A program made the position numbers and the translations under genes. A DNA stretch of 21,117 nt. It comes from Gamarada debralockiae. Lineage: Eukaryota > Ascomycota > Leotiomycetes > Helotiales > Hyphodiscaceae. Of the stretch, positions 1 to 9,341 are shown in pieces (positions within the stretch are counted from its first letter, which is position 1; each line of letters opens with the position of its first letter). The DNA lies in NCBI GenBank assembly GCA_002803225.1, contig NXFV01001673.1, positions 1 through 21,117 on the forward strand, read 5' to 3'. The notes beneath the pieces were generated by a model. The model saw only the letters and a program-made list of their open reading frames with translations, was not told the DNA's origin and ran no database searches.

Positions 1-408
1 TGAATGAAAATGGAAAGAAATTATGTGGTAAATAAAATACTCTGTTAGAAATCACGACTACAATAGACTGCAGTATGTTCTGGAAAACCTCCTGGCAACG
101 GGCAAAATTCGATGCCAGACTGGCGCCTACAGAACAACTCTTACCACGCAGAGCTTGAGTTTAGACATGCATGACCAGGACTGAAATCGAATTGTCTCTT
201 CTTTGAAGAACCCAGCCTTCCTCATGTCCAAGCGCAGCATTTTCACGAGGTCCAAAATCAAACGAATGTGCTTCCCACAAGTTCATCGTTCCATTCTTGG
301 ACATCCCGCAGGATGCTTTCTTTCTAGAATTACATGCAAGAAAGACTTTCCAGGTTTTGCTTTTGCCACAAGCCAGAAATCAAAGCCCAAACTCCATTCA
401 ACCCTTGC
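1..408. other. 3' flank of PRP19, no gene seen
   Basis: This stretch lies downstream of the PRP19 stop codon (minus strand) and would hold its 3' untranslated region. An AATAAA-type hexamer sits at 31-36 on the plus strand; it could serve a gene lying left of the window, but this is a guess. The open frames here are short, overlap one another and resemble no protein I recognise. Confidence 0.5.
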
Positions 409-2043
409 TCATCCCAGGACAGTGACAACCCCGTCGCTATTGACTGTGATCAAGCTGCTTGCCTGTGGACCCCAGGCAACAGCAGTAGCTGGTACGGCCA
501 GACTGATGACATCGGACCATGACTTCGACGACTTGGTGTATTGCGAAATGGTGAGACCTCTGGGTCCTGAAGCTGCCAGGTACTGGCCGGTGTAATCCCA
601 TCTAATACTGTAGACCTGTCCGCCGATCTCCAACACCTTTGCCTCGGCAGCCTTGCCCTCCTTTCGTAGGTCGAAGATAACAACGCTGTTAGAGCCCTTT
701 GCAACAGCTGCAAACCATATACCATTCTCGGAGAATGTAATATCTTGAACTGGGCCTCCCAAATCGAAATTCGCCGCGCTCTCTCCGGTCTTGACGTGGA
801 AGAGTTTGATTTGACCGTCTGCACCTCCAGCAGCGAATAAATGACCATCGGGATGGAATGCCGCAGTATTGAGTTCTGCATTCATGTTAGTGAGGGCTTC
901 GCCTCAAATAAGAGTGGAAAAATATACCTGAATCGGTGTAAACTTGTGTCACAGCCTTTCCAGCAACCAGGTCGTAGAAAACGAAGCTCTTGTCAACTCC
1001 AACGGATGCCAAAATATCGCCACTTGGGTGCATGGCCAATCCATTCGCACTTCCAGCGTGTGAAGTAAAGCTAGTCTCGCTGTTTCCAAACACCTTGACA
1101 GCTCCTGAGGAGGTGGAGACCACAGCTTCCGTTCCGTACCAAACAGCATCTGTGATAGCGCTTCCGGCCTTGAATGACTTCTGTAACTTGTTCTCTGAGA
1201 TCGAGAAGATGCCAGCAACCCCATCTGTGCCTCCGATTATCACCGATTCACCAGTCTCATCCGCAGCGAGGGAGGTCGAGCCTGGGTAAAGCGATTCCGA
1301 AGCCAACGAAACACCGAATTTTCCAATAGTCTCTGCAGTAGCCCACTCCTTGGGAACAGGGCGCTTTCGACGGCTCTTGGAAAGTCTGATAAGTAGTTAG
1401 CAAGCATATTTGGGTATATGGGCATAATGTGGAGCCGTACGTCTCTTGTGTTGCATCAACCTTCGCCGCAAGCTCTTCTGGCAGACCTTGGTTATCGATT
1501 TGCATAGCATCTCCATTATTCGCAGCCCCAGCGTTTATTGTGACCTTCGACAACGCATCTCGAGCTTCGTCTCTCTCTTTTGTCAATCGAGCGATGACTC
1601 TGATTGCTGCATCATGTTGGTACAACGCTGTAGCCAGTTCTTGTCGAGTTTGGTGTAGTTGTTGTCTTATGGTAAAGGATTCGAGTGCTAAAGCATCCCA
1701 TTCGTTTTGGAAGGTCGAGAGGAGGGAGGGGATGGAGGTAAGAGTTGGAGGTCGTGGAGCAACGACTCGGGAGGACTTGAGATCGATGAGGTCTGTGATT
1801 TCCAATTCCTCTCCGTTCACTGGATCCTTGTGATTCTCCGCAATATACGCCTCGATTAATCGCTTCTCGTAGACATTTCCTGCGCCTGGTCAGTTTCGTA
1901 TTGGATCTGGGGAGATTTCTGATTCCTACCTGACTTCGACGAAGCAACAGGATGCTGTGGCGCCTCTCCGGAAACTAAAAGAGGTCAGTCGCGCTGCAGA
2001 AATACTCAAGGGGCCCTACGAGATACTTACTTGAACACAACAT
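409..2043 (-). CDS. prp19: Pre-mRNA-processing factor 19 (U-box E3 ligase, WD40)
   Basis: This is the core subunit of the Prp19/NineTeen spliceosome-activating complex, a nuclear U-box ubiquitin ligase. Inferred exons in transcript order are 2043-2031, 1974-1930, 1879-1441, 1385-928 and 875-409; they total 1422 bases, giving 473 residues with phase kept at every junction. The N-terminus shows the Prp19 U-box pattern (ISGEAPQHPV, then SGNVYEKRLIEAYI and a DPVNGEEL segment). Residues of roughly 75-140 form the helical coiled-coil used for tetramerisation in the family. The basic LSKSRRKRPVPKEW linker follows, and the rest is a WD40 propeller (for example HPDGHLFAAGG, GGADGQIKLF). Length matches fungal homologues. 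The intron before the last exon has a CACTAAC branch point and a GCAG acceptor. It is divergent from the OHCU decarboxylase gene. Identity is secure; the 13-base first coding exon is the least certain boundary. Confidence 0.95.
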
Positions 2044-2266
2044 CTTGAATCACGTTGTTATTACGAATTATGGAGTTTGGCGCATGAAGCTGCTCAAGCA
2101 ACAGAACTGAGGAACTTTTGAAGAGAAGTACGCTAAGGCCCGTTTCGTCATAGCGCGTATCAGGACGAAGATATGAAAAGCAAGTCTGCCGTCTGCAAAA
2201 ACTTCAACTTCTGAAAATTCTCAATTATTGTAAATCCTAAGTCTACTCTATTGATTCACTGGCAAG
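2044..2266. promoter_or_regulatory. Divergent promoter between prp19 and OHCU decarboxylase
   Basis: These 223 bases separate the two start codons, so both promoters and 5' untranslated regions must lie here or extend into the genes. No TATA box or known operator was recognised with confidence. Its promoter function is inferred only from the divergent arrangement. Confidence 0.6.
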
Positions 2267-2911
2267 ATGTCAGGTTTCCTGCTGCCCTCGATTGCTGGTG
2301 TTCCAGCTCTTTCTACCATCGAAAGAGCAGCTGTCCTTGATGCCCTCTTCGAACCTTGTACAGCCTTGCACACTCTATCCCTTGATCTTCTTCACACAAA
2401 GACTTTTTCATCTTACAATGATCTCATTGCGAGTGTGGGAGTCCAGTTGACTGATTTGTCGGAAAGCCCCTCAACCAGTGACACGGAATGGCTTGATAAA
2501 ATCCTAGGAGCTCATCCAAGACTTGGAGCGAAGAAGGTTGATAGTGCTCAATCACAAGCTGAGCAAGCACAGTTGAACACTGATGGTGAAGAGGAAGCTA
2601 CGAAGTTGCGGGAGCTGAATGAAGAATACGAGAAGACGTTTCCCGGTCTTAGATACGTGTATGTAAGCCCAAGCATTTCATAGTTAGACTAGACGTTGAT
2701 GTTTAAGTAGTGTGTTCGTGAATGGAAGATCACGCCCTGTCATCATGGAGAATATGCGTGAGAGAATAGCTAGAGGAGATATCAAGCAAGAGAGAGCAGA
2801 GGCTATCAAGGTATGCTCTCACGGGGTAGCACAACATATCACGCCGACTGACGGACATAGGCAATGTGTGATATTGCAGCAGACCGCGCAGTTAAACTTC
2901 AAGCACCGTAA
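2267..2911 (+). CDS. 2-oxo-4-hydroxy-4-carboxy-5-ureidoimidazoline (OHCU) decarboxylase
   Basis: The enzyme decarboxylates OHCU to (S)-allantoin, the last step of the urate-to-allantoin pathway after urate oxidase and hydroxyisourate hydrolase. Inferred exons are 2267-2658, 2711-2810 and 2861-2911 (543 bases, 180 residues). The family signature GAHPRLGAKK is at residues 81-90, and its His83 matches the catalytic histidine position of the family. It is followed by a SQAEQ segment with Glu99 and the substrate-pocket stretch RYVVFVNGRSRP, which is restored only when the first intron is removed at GTATGT. The protein ends in a helix and a KLQAP terminus, with no peroxisomal SKL-type signal. Intron 2 is 50 bases with a CTGACG branch point. 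The gene is divergent from prp19 and convergent with the next gene (122 bases apart). No other purine catabolism gene is nearby. Confidence 0.9.
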
Positions 2912-3033
2912 ATGCATGACCTATCCCGAGTCCGAGTCCATGGACCATGCTTTGATCCGTTTCCCATGCAATTTTTTGTAGACCCCGAGCCAATGCAAAT
3001 TACAAATTGAACTTCCGTGATCCCCCTCCTTGA

Positions 3034-3795
3034 TTACCCTCCCAGATGGACGAAATAACTATCCCCTTCCCTTTCTTTCTCCCTCAGCATCTCAACAATG
3101 CTCTCCTCTGGTGGCAGAGGTGGGGTATCCGGTAAATCTTTTGGTGAAATACCGTCGAGGGCGTCGAGATAACCATAGTCGTCGTCGTCACCAGTGCAAG
3201 GGTTCAAGATATTGAAATCACTGTAGATGGTTGGTGTTCGTTCGATTCCATCTTCGTGCTCATCGTCGAACATCTCGTCCTCCAGGTCCAGAGCATCATA
3301 GTTGGAGAGGCCGAGCGGTGACGGTGGCAGCGGCAAGTCGTGATATCTCGGTTTCTGGACGACGATCTCCCGCAACGCCAACGTTTCCCCAGTCTTCTGC
3401 TCCTGTTGACGCATAAAATCCTTCGCTGCATCCATCCGGAGCCTGACCCGGTTCATAATAGCTGCCTTCCTGAGCAGGTTCCTTCCCAAAGCTCTGTTCT
3501 TCCCGCATATGGCAATCTTGGCTCTAACGCCTCGGTCTACGATGTTTGAGGCCGGCTGGGAGAACGGCCGACTGAGACGTGAGGTGATCAAAAAACGTCT
3601 CAACCGTCTTTTCTTCCTCCCTTCATTTCCATCTCCATCGACATCCGAGAGGGCTCGACGGCGTTTGAACGGACGGTTGGTGGGGACAGGAACTGATATT
3701 GGTCTGTCGAACGAGAACTTGAGAGTTGGACCGACGGAAAATGTAAAGGAGAATGTATCCTTTACAGATTCTTTGTCGCAATATATGTAGACCAT
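3034..3795 (-). CDS. Conserved fungal protein of unknown function, basic core and acidic C-terminus
   Basis: This single-exon frame of 253 residues starts at the ATG at 3795; the frame is open slightly further, to a GTG at 3801, which I do not use. It begins with a short hydrophobic/aromatic stretch. A strongly basic segment follows (PFKRRRALSDVDGDGNE, then RKKRRLRRFLITSRLSRPFS), which resembles a nuclear localisation signal. Next is a helical segment (NRALGRNLLRKAAIMNRVR) that looks like the most conserved part, then a proline-containing linker. The C-terminal half is acidic (LDLEDEMFDDEHEDG, GDDDDYGYLDAL) and ends in a PPLPPEESIVEML-type tail. The overall pattern resembles an uncharacterised ascomycete family I have seen annotated as hypothetical; that is memory, not a search. 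A nuclear location is inferred from the basic cluster only. An intron near the N-terminus cannot be excluded. Confidence 0.75.
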   Translation of the reverse strand: MVYIYCDKESVKDTFSFTFSVGPTLKFSFDRPISVPVPTNRPFKRRRALSDVDGDGNEGRKKRRLRRFLITSRLSRPFSQPASNIVDRGVRAKIAICGKNRALGRNLLRKAAIMNRVRLRMDAAKDFMRQQEQKTGETLALREIVVQKPRYHDLPLPPSPLGLSNYDALDLEDEMFDDEHEDGIERTPTIYSDFNILNPCTGDDDDYGYLDALDGISPKDLPDTPPLPPEESIVEMLREKEREGDSYFVHLGG

Positions 3796-4933
3796 GCTCA
3801 CGTGTGTCGCGTGAGGAATAATATGGCAAGTGGTTTGCAGCCAAAACCGTCAGAAAACCCTCGTTAAATCCGGGTTTTCATCTCCTCCACGAAAATGAGC
3901 ACTTGAAGAGCGACTTTCATTTAATTTATTGTGCGTCGTCCTTGGCAGCTCTGGCGAAGAATATTCGATACAACACAAAAGGAGAGGAGAGAAGCGGAGA
4001 AGAGAAAGCTTGCAAGCGTCTGCAATAGAACACTAGGTAGAAGAAGGCCTTCGTCTGCAAAAATTGGACTCCAAACCCGCACTTTCCACACCCAAGGGTC
4101 ACTGCGGGGAAATAGCATTTTGCAGGGTAGGCCAGCTCAGGCAGACGGAAGCCAATTACAGAGCTTGAATCCTAGGAGAGGGTCACGAGCGCCTTTTCGC
4201 CTGTTCGATATTATTGGTGAGTCTGGGCCCGCAAATTGGCTGCTTCGTGGCGTCACATCGCCAACATGCCCCCCATACCACATCCAGGCAAACTTGGGAC
4301 CATATTGCTTTTTCCATCATATTTTTACGTTTCTTTGAGGCTGACTGGCGAGTCCTCTGGCTGGAATGAGAATCGGACATGCATTGCGATGGGTCTGCAG
4401 CTTCTTACAGTATGCGCATAAAAACTTTGTTCTGGAGCCCTGGATCTGGGGAAATTTTGCGATCCCCAGCTTCCAGGGGTTGCTTCTTTACAGCAGCGAA
4501 AAGTTTTAGGTTGAGCATGAATGGAAGTTCGTTTTTATGACTAATTGGGATCCGGAGATGCGTCTTAGGTATTTTTAGATCTTCCATGGAAGCCCTCAGA
4601 ATTCCTGGGTTCTGTTTCGCCGCTTGTCTTTCTCGTTTTGAGGCATTTTAGACAGATCCTTCAAGTGTTAGGTACGACTTGGGCGTCGGAGGACCCCGAC
4701 ACGTGAATAACTGTTCACGCCTATTCTTCGGGACGTATGGCGCTCCTTTTCGTAATATTTAGGGTCACTTCTGGTCAGTTGACATCCAGCAACCGTCAGC
4801 ACTATGGATTCACTTGAATCATCTTCTATTCGGCATTCGGAAGTTAATCTCGGGACAACCGGAATCCTAATGCTTACCGAAGGAAGTCACCTTTGAATTT
4901 CGGACGGGAATCGTAATATCGACTGTTTGACCC
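3796..4933. other. Intergenic stretch of 1.1 kb, no convincing gene
   Basis: This region holds the promoter of the unknown protein on its left and the 3' flank of the RRB1-like gene on its right. A plus-strand open frame at 3931-4338 is the longest. It has no recognisable domain, is rich in Arg/Ser/Pro, and overlaps an equally long minus-strand frame, so I do not call it. I found no tRNA, repeat or transposon signature. Confidence 0.5.
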
Positions 4934-6466
4934 CTATACACTAATAGTCTTGAACACGTTGAAAGCCTCGCCAGTGCCGATCACACATCCCGGGATTTGC
5001 GGGTGCCAGTGGGCCTCCTTGACCTTTTCCATGTAATGGACGAAAAGCAACTGCGGAGGTACCTCAGAAATACCACCAGTGTCCTTGCTCTCCTCGTCAT
5101 CTAACTCGACAGCCAAGTCCCACAGAGTCAGGGTATCGTCACCAGCAGCAACTGCAACAATACTGTCATCCGTAGGATGCCATTCAACGCTCGTAATCTG
5201 CTCCTTGTGGAAGTTGAAGCTAGCGACTGGCGTTGGTTTTAATGGTGCGGATGAAGCTATGTTTGGCTTCCATTGCCGTAAGTCCCAAACTGCCCATACA
5301 CCATCATCGGCTCCAGATGCGAGGAGATGCGAGGTTTGGTGAGACCAGGACATCACATTCACATCAGTATCGCTTATTTGAACACTGAGAGCTGCTGTTC
5401 TGCTCTTACTTCGTACATCCCAGACCTTGATGGTACCATCACTGGATGCAGAAGCAAACACATTTCTCTCCGAGGGACTCCATTGTAGCTCTTCAACGCT
5501 ACCAGTGTGTCCTGTAAATGGTCGCGAGTCGGTTGCCCAACCCTCTCCAGGAGTTCGTGTAGTGACATAGATTCTACCGTCATTGTCGCCGGTGACGAGC
5601 TTGCCAGTTGATACAAGAGGTGACCAATCGACTGCGTAACCTTCTGATTTGTGCATTCGAAGCGTAGATAGAGGTTTATTTTGTTGAGGGGTGATGATGG
5701 CACCAGGTGTGTCGAAAGATGCCAGGTGAGGGGTAACATCATGGATGAGAATTTGCGCTGCTTCGGTCATTGACGCCGTAAGTGTAATAGGAGGTCGTGA
5801 TGAGTCTGAAGCGGGTGTTTGGTGTGCGCGAATTCGATTTGTGGTAGAGGTCAATGGTATTGATGCAGACTCGAGTATTGGATCCGCGTCCTCTTCTTCG
5901 TCGTCTGATGAGTCCTCTGCATCTTGATCCCGCTCCATTCTGCTAAGACCACTGAACTTCATAACCATCAACTGATTCTCCTTTTCTCGTTTGCTCTCTG
6001 CCTGGGTGCCAGCAACAGCATACATCGTAGCGGGGTATGTTTTTCGATTGTCGCCAAGGCTGTCTTTGACAATATCGAAGGAAAGGCACGGCCATGGTGT
6101 GCTTAATGCATGCAGCATTTCGTAGGTAGAGAGATCCGGGGATAAAGTCTGGCCAGGTTCGAGTTTGTTCCGGCCAACTATGAAAGTCTGTTGGTCCACG
6201 TCCATGCCGTCTGTAAAATATTAGCTATGCGCCAAACGTCGTAGATATCTCTGCCATTACATACCAGCTTTCTCTTCCGCTTCTCTCTCTGCATCGGGTC
6301 TTCCGTCAACCCCTGCCTCTAATATTTCATCCTCACTCTCGTACTCGTCCTCGAATTCATCCTCGAACTCCCCCACTTCGTCGTCGAGATCGGGCTTCTC
6401 TGGACGATCGCCGCCCTTCAATGGCACTCCGCCCTTCTCATGATCTTCAGCAGGGCGTTTCGACAT
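4934..6466 (-). CDS. rrb1: Ribosome assembly WD40 protein, RRB1/GRWD1 family
   Basis: This nucleolar chaperone binds ribosomal protein uL3 (Rpl3) during 60S assembly in yeast. Exons are 6466-6265 and 6210-4934 (1479 bases, 492 residues). The 54-base intron has a GTATGT donor, a GCTAAT branch point and an ACAG acceptor. The N-terminus is highly acidic (roughly residues 27-50, EFEDEFEDEYESEDE), and a second acidic patch occurs near 162-178, both typical of the family. The conserved pre-propeller segment includes PGQTLSPDLSTYEMLHAL and TPWPCLSFDIV. WD repeats fill about residues 250-492, with clear KSEGYAVDWSP, GHTGSVEELQWSP, FASASSDGTIKVWD and VEWHPTDDS elements. The C-terminal segment HYMEKVKEAHWHPQIPG is the family's last blade. 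The start sits 194 bases from the divergent bS6m gene. Confidence 0.93.
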
Positions 6467-6660
6467 GATTGTGCCTTTTGATAATGTCAGATTTGTTGTG
6501 GAGGAATTCAGGGTGTCGTTGGGAGTTTTGCTCTTATCGAAAGCAAACATCCAAAATGTTTTTTTGTGGAGCCAATTCTGCCAAGTTTTACCGCCTAATA
6601 AATCTGGAAGTCCTTCCTCGCGAATGGCGAACGTCAACATTCATGAATGTAGAGCTGGAA
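6467..6660. promoter_or_regulatory. Bidirectional promoter between rrb1 and mrp17, with a CCAAT box
   Basis: These 194 bases separate the start codon of the ribosome assembly gene (minus) from that of the mitochondrial bS6m gene (plus). A CCAAT pentamer lies at 6573-6577 on the plus strand; CCAAT boxes are bound by the HAP/CBF complex in fungi and often serve respiratory and housekeeping genes. Function is inferred from position and this single motif. Confidence 0.6.
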
Positions 6661-7117
6661 ATGTTGTACGAACTCATCGCAATTGTAAGACACTGACCTT
6701 CATATGATGGCCGCATATGCTAACAAAACTACAGGTCCGGCCCGGCAACCTCATGGAGGTCAAGGAGTACGCGCAACCCTCCATTACCTCTAAACCTCCA
6801 TACTGACAGAACCTAGAATCGCTCGCACGACAGGCTCCCTCATCCTCAACTCAGGAGGCACCATCCGCGGTATCAAGAACTGGGGTGTCTTCAGCCTTCC
6901 CAAGCGAACGAGAAAACATCAAGCACAGTACACCGATGGCCACTACTTTATCATGAGATACGATGCGTCGAGCAAGATACAGGATGATGTGAGAAGGACG
7001 TTGGGATTGGATCCTCGAATGATTAAGTTCAGCTCTGTCAAGTTAGGTGATGGGACGTTGGAGAGTTTGAGCAAAATCGGGGGTCAGATTCCGTGGGATA
7101 CGAGGGAACAGTTTTGA
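6661..7117 (+). CDS. mrp17: Mitochondrial small-subunit ribosomal protein bS6m (MRP17)
   Basis: This is a component of the mitochondrial ribosome small subunit, the bS6 homologue. Exons are 6661-6684, 6735-6766 and 6817-7117 (357 bases, 118 residues). The fungal family pattern is restored only by this splicing: MLYELIAIVRPGNLMEVKE, then IARTTGSLILNSGGTIRGI, then NWGVFSLPKRTRKHQAQY and HYFIMRYDAS. The bS6 fold features are visible: the opening YELIAIV strand, a helix, the GxIRGIxNWGxxxLPK loop and strand, and a FIMRYD strand. The C-terminal DPRMIKFSSVKLG is typical of fungal MRP17. The first two coding exons are very short (24 and 32 bases). No long presequence is present, as is usual for this protein. 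The gene is divergent from rrb1 and convergent with the DCN1-like gene. Confidence 0.92.
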
Positions 7118-7480
7118 TCGGTTGAGCTGTCTTGGAGATCTTATCCAGACCTTCATCTAAGATGAGCGATGCAGATACAAGTGTCAGCTCGAGGTTTGGG
7201 AAAGCATTGGAATGGAGAGGTCGTTGGACTGGACTACTGTAAAATAGGGCATTGTCAGGCGCAACGGAGATGGGGTCATCCTTGCGTGATGCAGAGCTGC
7301 ATTGCAATGTACAAGCACGGGAAATATTAGAGACCAAGATATGGTGTGTGAACTATTTGTGCTGCGATTACTTAGAATCTAAACCCAGGGTTCAACCTAG
7401 ACGCCATTGTGCAACCTTTGCAATGCCACGCTCAATCAAAAAGACGACTTCATCCTGGATCCTCGAATCTACCTCGCAAT
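7118..7480. other. Convergent 3' regions of mrp17 and the DCN1-like gene
   Basis: These 363 bases between two facing stop codons should contain both 3' untranslated regions and polyadenylation sites. Open frames here are short and show no recognisable domain. No repeat or RNA gene was seen. Confidence 0.5.
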
Positions 7481-9341
7481 CTAATCCGTCTCCATGCTCT
7501 CTGGCAAGTCTCCTCTCTTCTCCTTGACGTATGCGACGAACTCATCAATAACCCCTGGCCAAGCACCATCCTCACTCCAGAAGCTCAAAGTCTCATCCTG
7601 CAGCGACTTTTGGAAGAACTCAAAGGTCTGGTTCCACATATCCTTGTTGACGCTCTTTGTCCACTTTGCCTTCAAGAACTCGAGCCACAGCTCAGTCCAA
7701 TTGGTCGAAGCGGTAACCCATGGCTTGCCAGAGGGGCCGAACAACATCTCCCAATATACCAAAGCATTGTCAAGAGGTAGAGCTTTCTGTCCCTTCTCCT
7801 TCGAACAGATAAACGCATGTCTGTAGACTCGCTTGAATAGGACCATGTCGGTTTTCATGAGCTTGATCTGTCCAGCAACGTACGTCTTCTGCTTAGCTAT
7901 CGTGTCGGGTGTCGCACTGAGATGCCGGCATCAGCAGAAGGATCAACCTTCGGGAATAGAAAACTTACCCAGCAAGATTCTTCCATCCCTCAACAAATCC
8001 ATCCTTTGTGATCTCTCCGAGAGCTGGTGCTTGGACGATCTCCAACGGGACCAGGAATTCTGCGCTTTCCATATTTATGCCGAGGTCTGCAAGGTACTTC
8101 ATCGTGCCGTCTACACTGATGTTGTCTACCTCATCCACTTTCGGATCTGGAAAGCCCATTAGTATTTGGAAAGTAGAGCACAGCTGGCAGTGCTTGCCTC
8201 GGTATTTTTCAAATAGCTTTCCCAGTGCATCTTTTTCCTTGGCCATGGGCGCCGTTCCATTTGACCCAAAGTAACTGAGTGGAGATGGTTAGCATTCTGA
8301 AGACGCTTCCTTCTTATCCATTTGCCGAAAGCCATATTATATCCCTCCCCAGATCTAAGATAGTCCTCGAAATCTTGCATTGAGTTTCAGATCCGGCTAG
8401 CCATCACTATGGGATTTCGAAGTTCGAATAACAGATCCAGATCAAGCTTGGATAGAAAGGCATCTGGCTCGGAGTTTTTGGCAGTAAAACCACTTCCAAA
8501 CCATGAGTGAAATACCTTGCCGCTAGAAGTAGGGGCTCTCAAAGCCTTTCCACTATGCCGCGAAGATATTTCGTTATGATCGGGGTTTTTGAAGCGAAGG
8601 AGACATAGAAGATCCTGGCCTGGCTTGAATACGGAGGCCCATCGCCATAATCGGTTGATTGAGCGTCGTACAAAGCTCGCATCAATTCCTCGCCGAAATA
8701 GTCTTCATCCTCATACCTGGGGTTCGTGGAAAAGGATTCGGGCGGTATACGAGGTGGACGTGTTGGAGCAATAATGTAGCGAGTTTCCGTATTGCATGGC
8801 CGAAGTGCTATTGTACCCTCTCTCATGCTCTGAATATGGGACAAAGGCGCCTTGGCTAGCAGGGCTATTACGAGCCTGCAATCTCCATCTGCCATATCCG
8901 CGATCTTATATGTTGGCGCCCAGTGTCCCCATAGAATGCCTCGGGCAGTGAGCCTCGCAAAATGTAATGATCGATGATGGCGTCGGGGCGCACACGGTAG
9001 ATATATTTCGTATTGGTAATGAGGACGTTGGGGTAACGATAGAATGCTTCGGCGAGGCCCATGGCGGCGGATATGGCTATCGATGTATTTCGCCTGGCTG
9101 TTCCCTTCTACACCACAAAATGTCCTGTATGAAATGAAAAACGGCTTACCTTTCGCAAGCCTGCTCCAATTTCCATCCCGAAGTCTTGAGCAACTGTTGA
9201 AGAAGGAGCCATCAGCTGTGTGCTCTTTCTTCGTGGGGTAATCTTCAGGCAACTCACCTTCGTTGCATTTCTCTCAGGAACTCCAGTTATGGACATGAAC
9301 TGAGTCAACAAGGACTTTTGGGAAGGTGTAAGAGGAGGCAT
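7481..9341 (-). CDS. dcn1: DCN1-type scaffold factor for cullin neddylation
   Basis: The family binds cullins and the NEDD8 E2 Ubc12, promoting cullin neddylation and so activation of cullin-RING ligases. Inferred exons are 9341-9258, 9193-9150, 8274-8198, 8146-7969 and 7916-7481 (819 bases, 272 residues, all phases consistent). The N-terminal UBA-like domain reads QKSLLTQFMSITGVPERNAT, then LLKTSGWKLEQACESYFG. The C-terminal PONY/cullin-binding domain begins near residue 65 (KLFEKYRD, VDGTMKYLADLGI) and includes VYRHAFIC, KALPLDNALVYWEMLF, WTELWLEFL and DEFVAYVKEKRGDLPE. Two introns are odd. The one at 8147-8197 has a GC donor, a CTAAT branch point and a CCAG acceptor. The one at 8275-9149 is 875 bases long instead of the usual 50-80. 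Despite this, the coding parts show no damage, so the gene is probably functional if the long intron is spliced. Confidence 0.9.
8275..9149 (-). other. Oversized 875-base intron of dcn1 carrying coding-like inserted sequence
   Basis: The ends are normal intron ends: a GTAAGC donor, and a TGCTAACC branch point with CTCAG acceptor. Between them, the same strand as dcn1 carries overlapping open stretches in all three frames: 9062-8868 (from an ATG in a CCGCCATGG context), an open stretch ending at a stop at 8539, and a third ending at 8387-8389. Each has plausible amino acid composition (for example NTKYIYRVRPDAIIDHYILR; TRYIIAPTRPPRIPPESF; VFHSWFGSGFTAKNSEPDAF). The frame changes suggest a decayed gene fragment placed in the intron, or a nested gene with its own introns. 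I do not recognise the family. A faint resemblance to fungal ADP-ribosyltransferase-like (enterotoxin A-like) proteins in the Y-[IV]-Y-x-[IV]-x-P segments is too weak to call. No terminal repeats or target duplication were found. Confidence 0.55.

Noticed and set aside
203..595. 130-codon plus-strand open frame
   Set aside because: It overlaps the last exon of prp19 on the opposite strand and shows no domain; it is a shadow frame.
3796..3801. GTG start extending the unknown protein by two codons
   Set aside because: A proper ATG lies at 3795 in the same frame; nuclear fungal genes normally start at ATG.
3931..4338. 135-codon plus-strand open frame in the 1.1 kb spacer
   Set aside because: Composition is irregular, a comparable minus-strand frame overlaps it, and no family is recognised.
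8275..9149. Calling the intron insert an ADP-ribosyltransferase toxin-like gene
   Set aside because: Only short hydrophobic-aromatic segments look similar; no full motif set, no signal peptide and no single frame support it.
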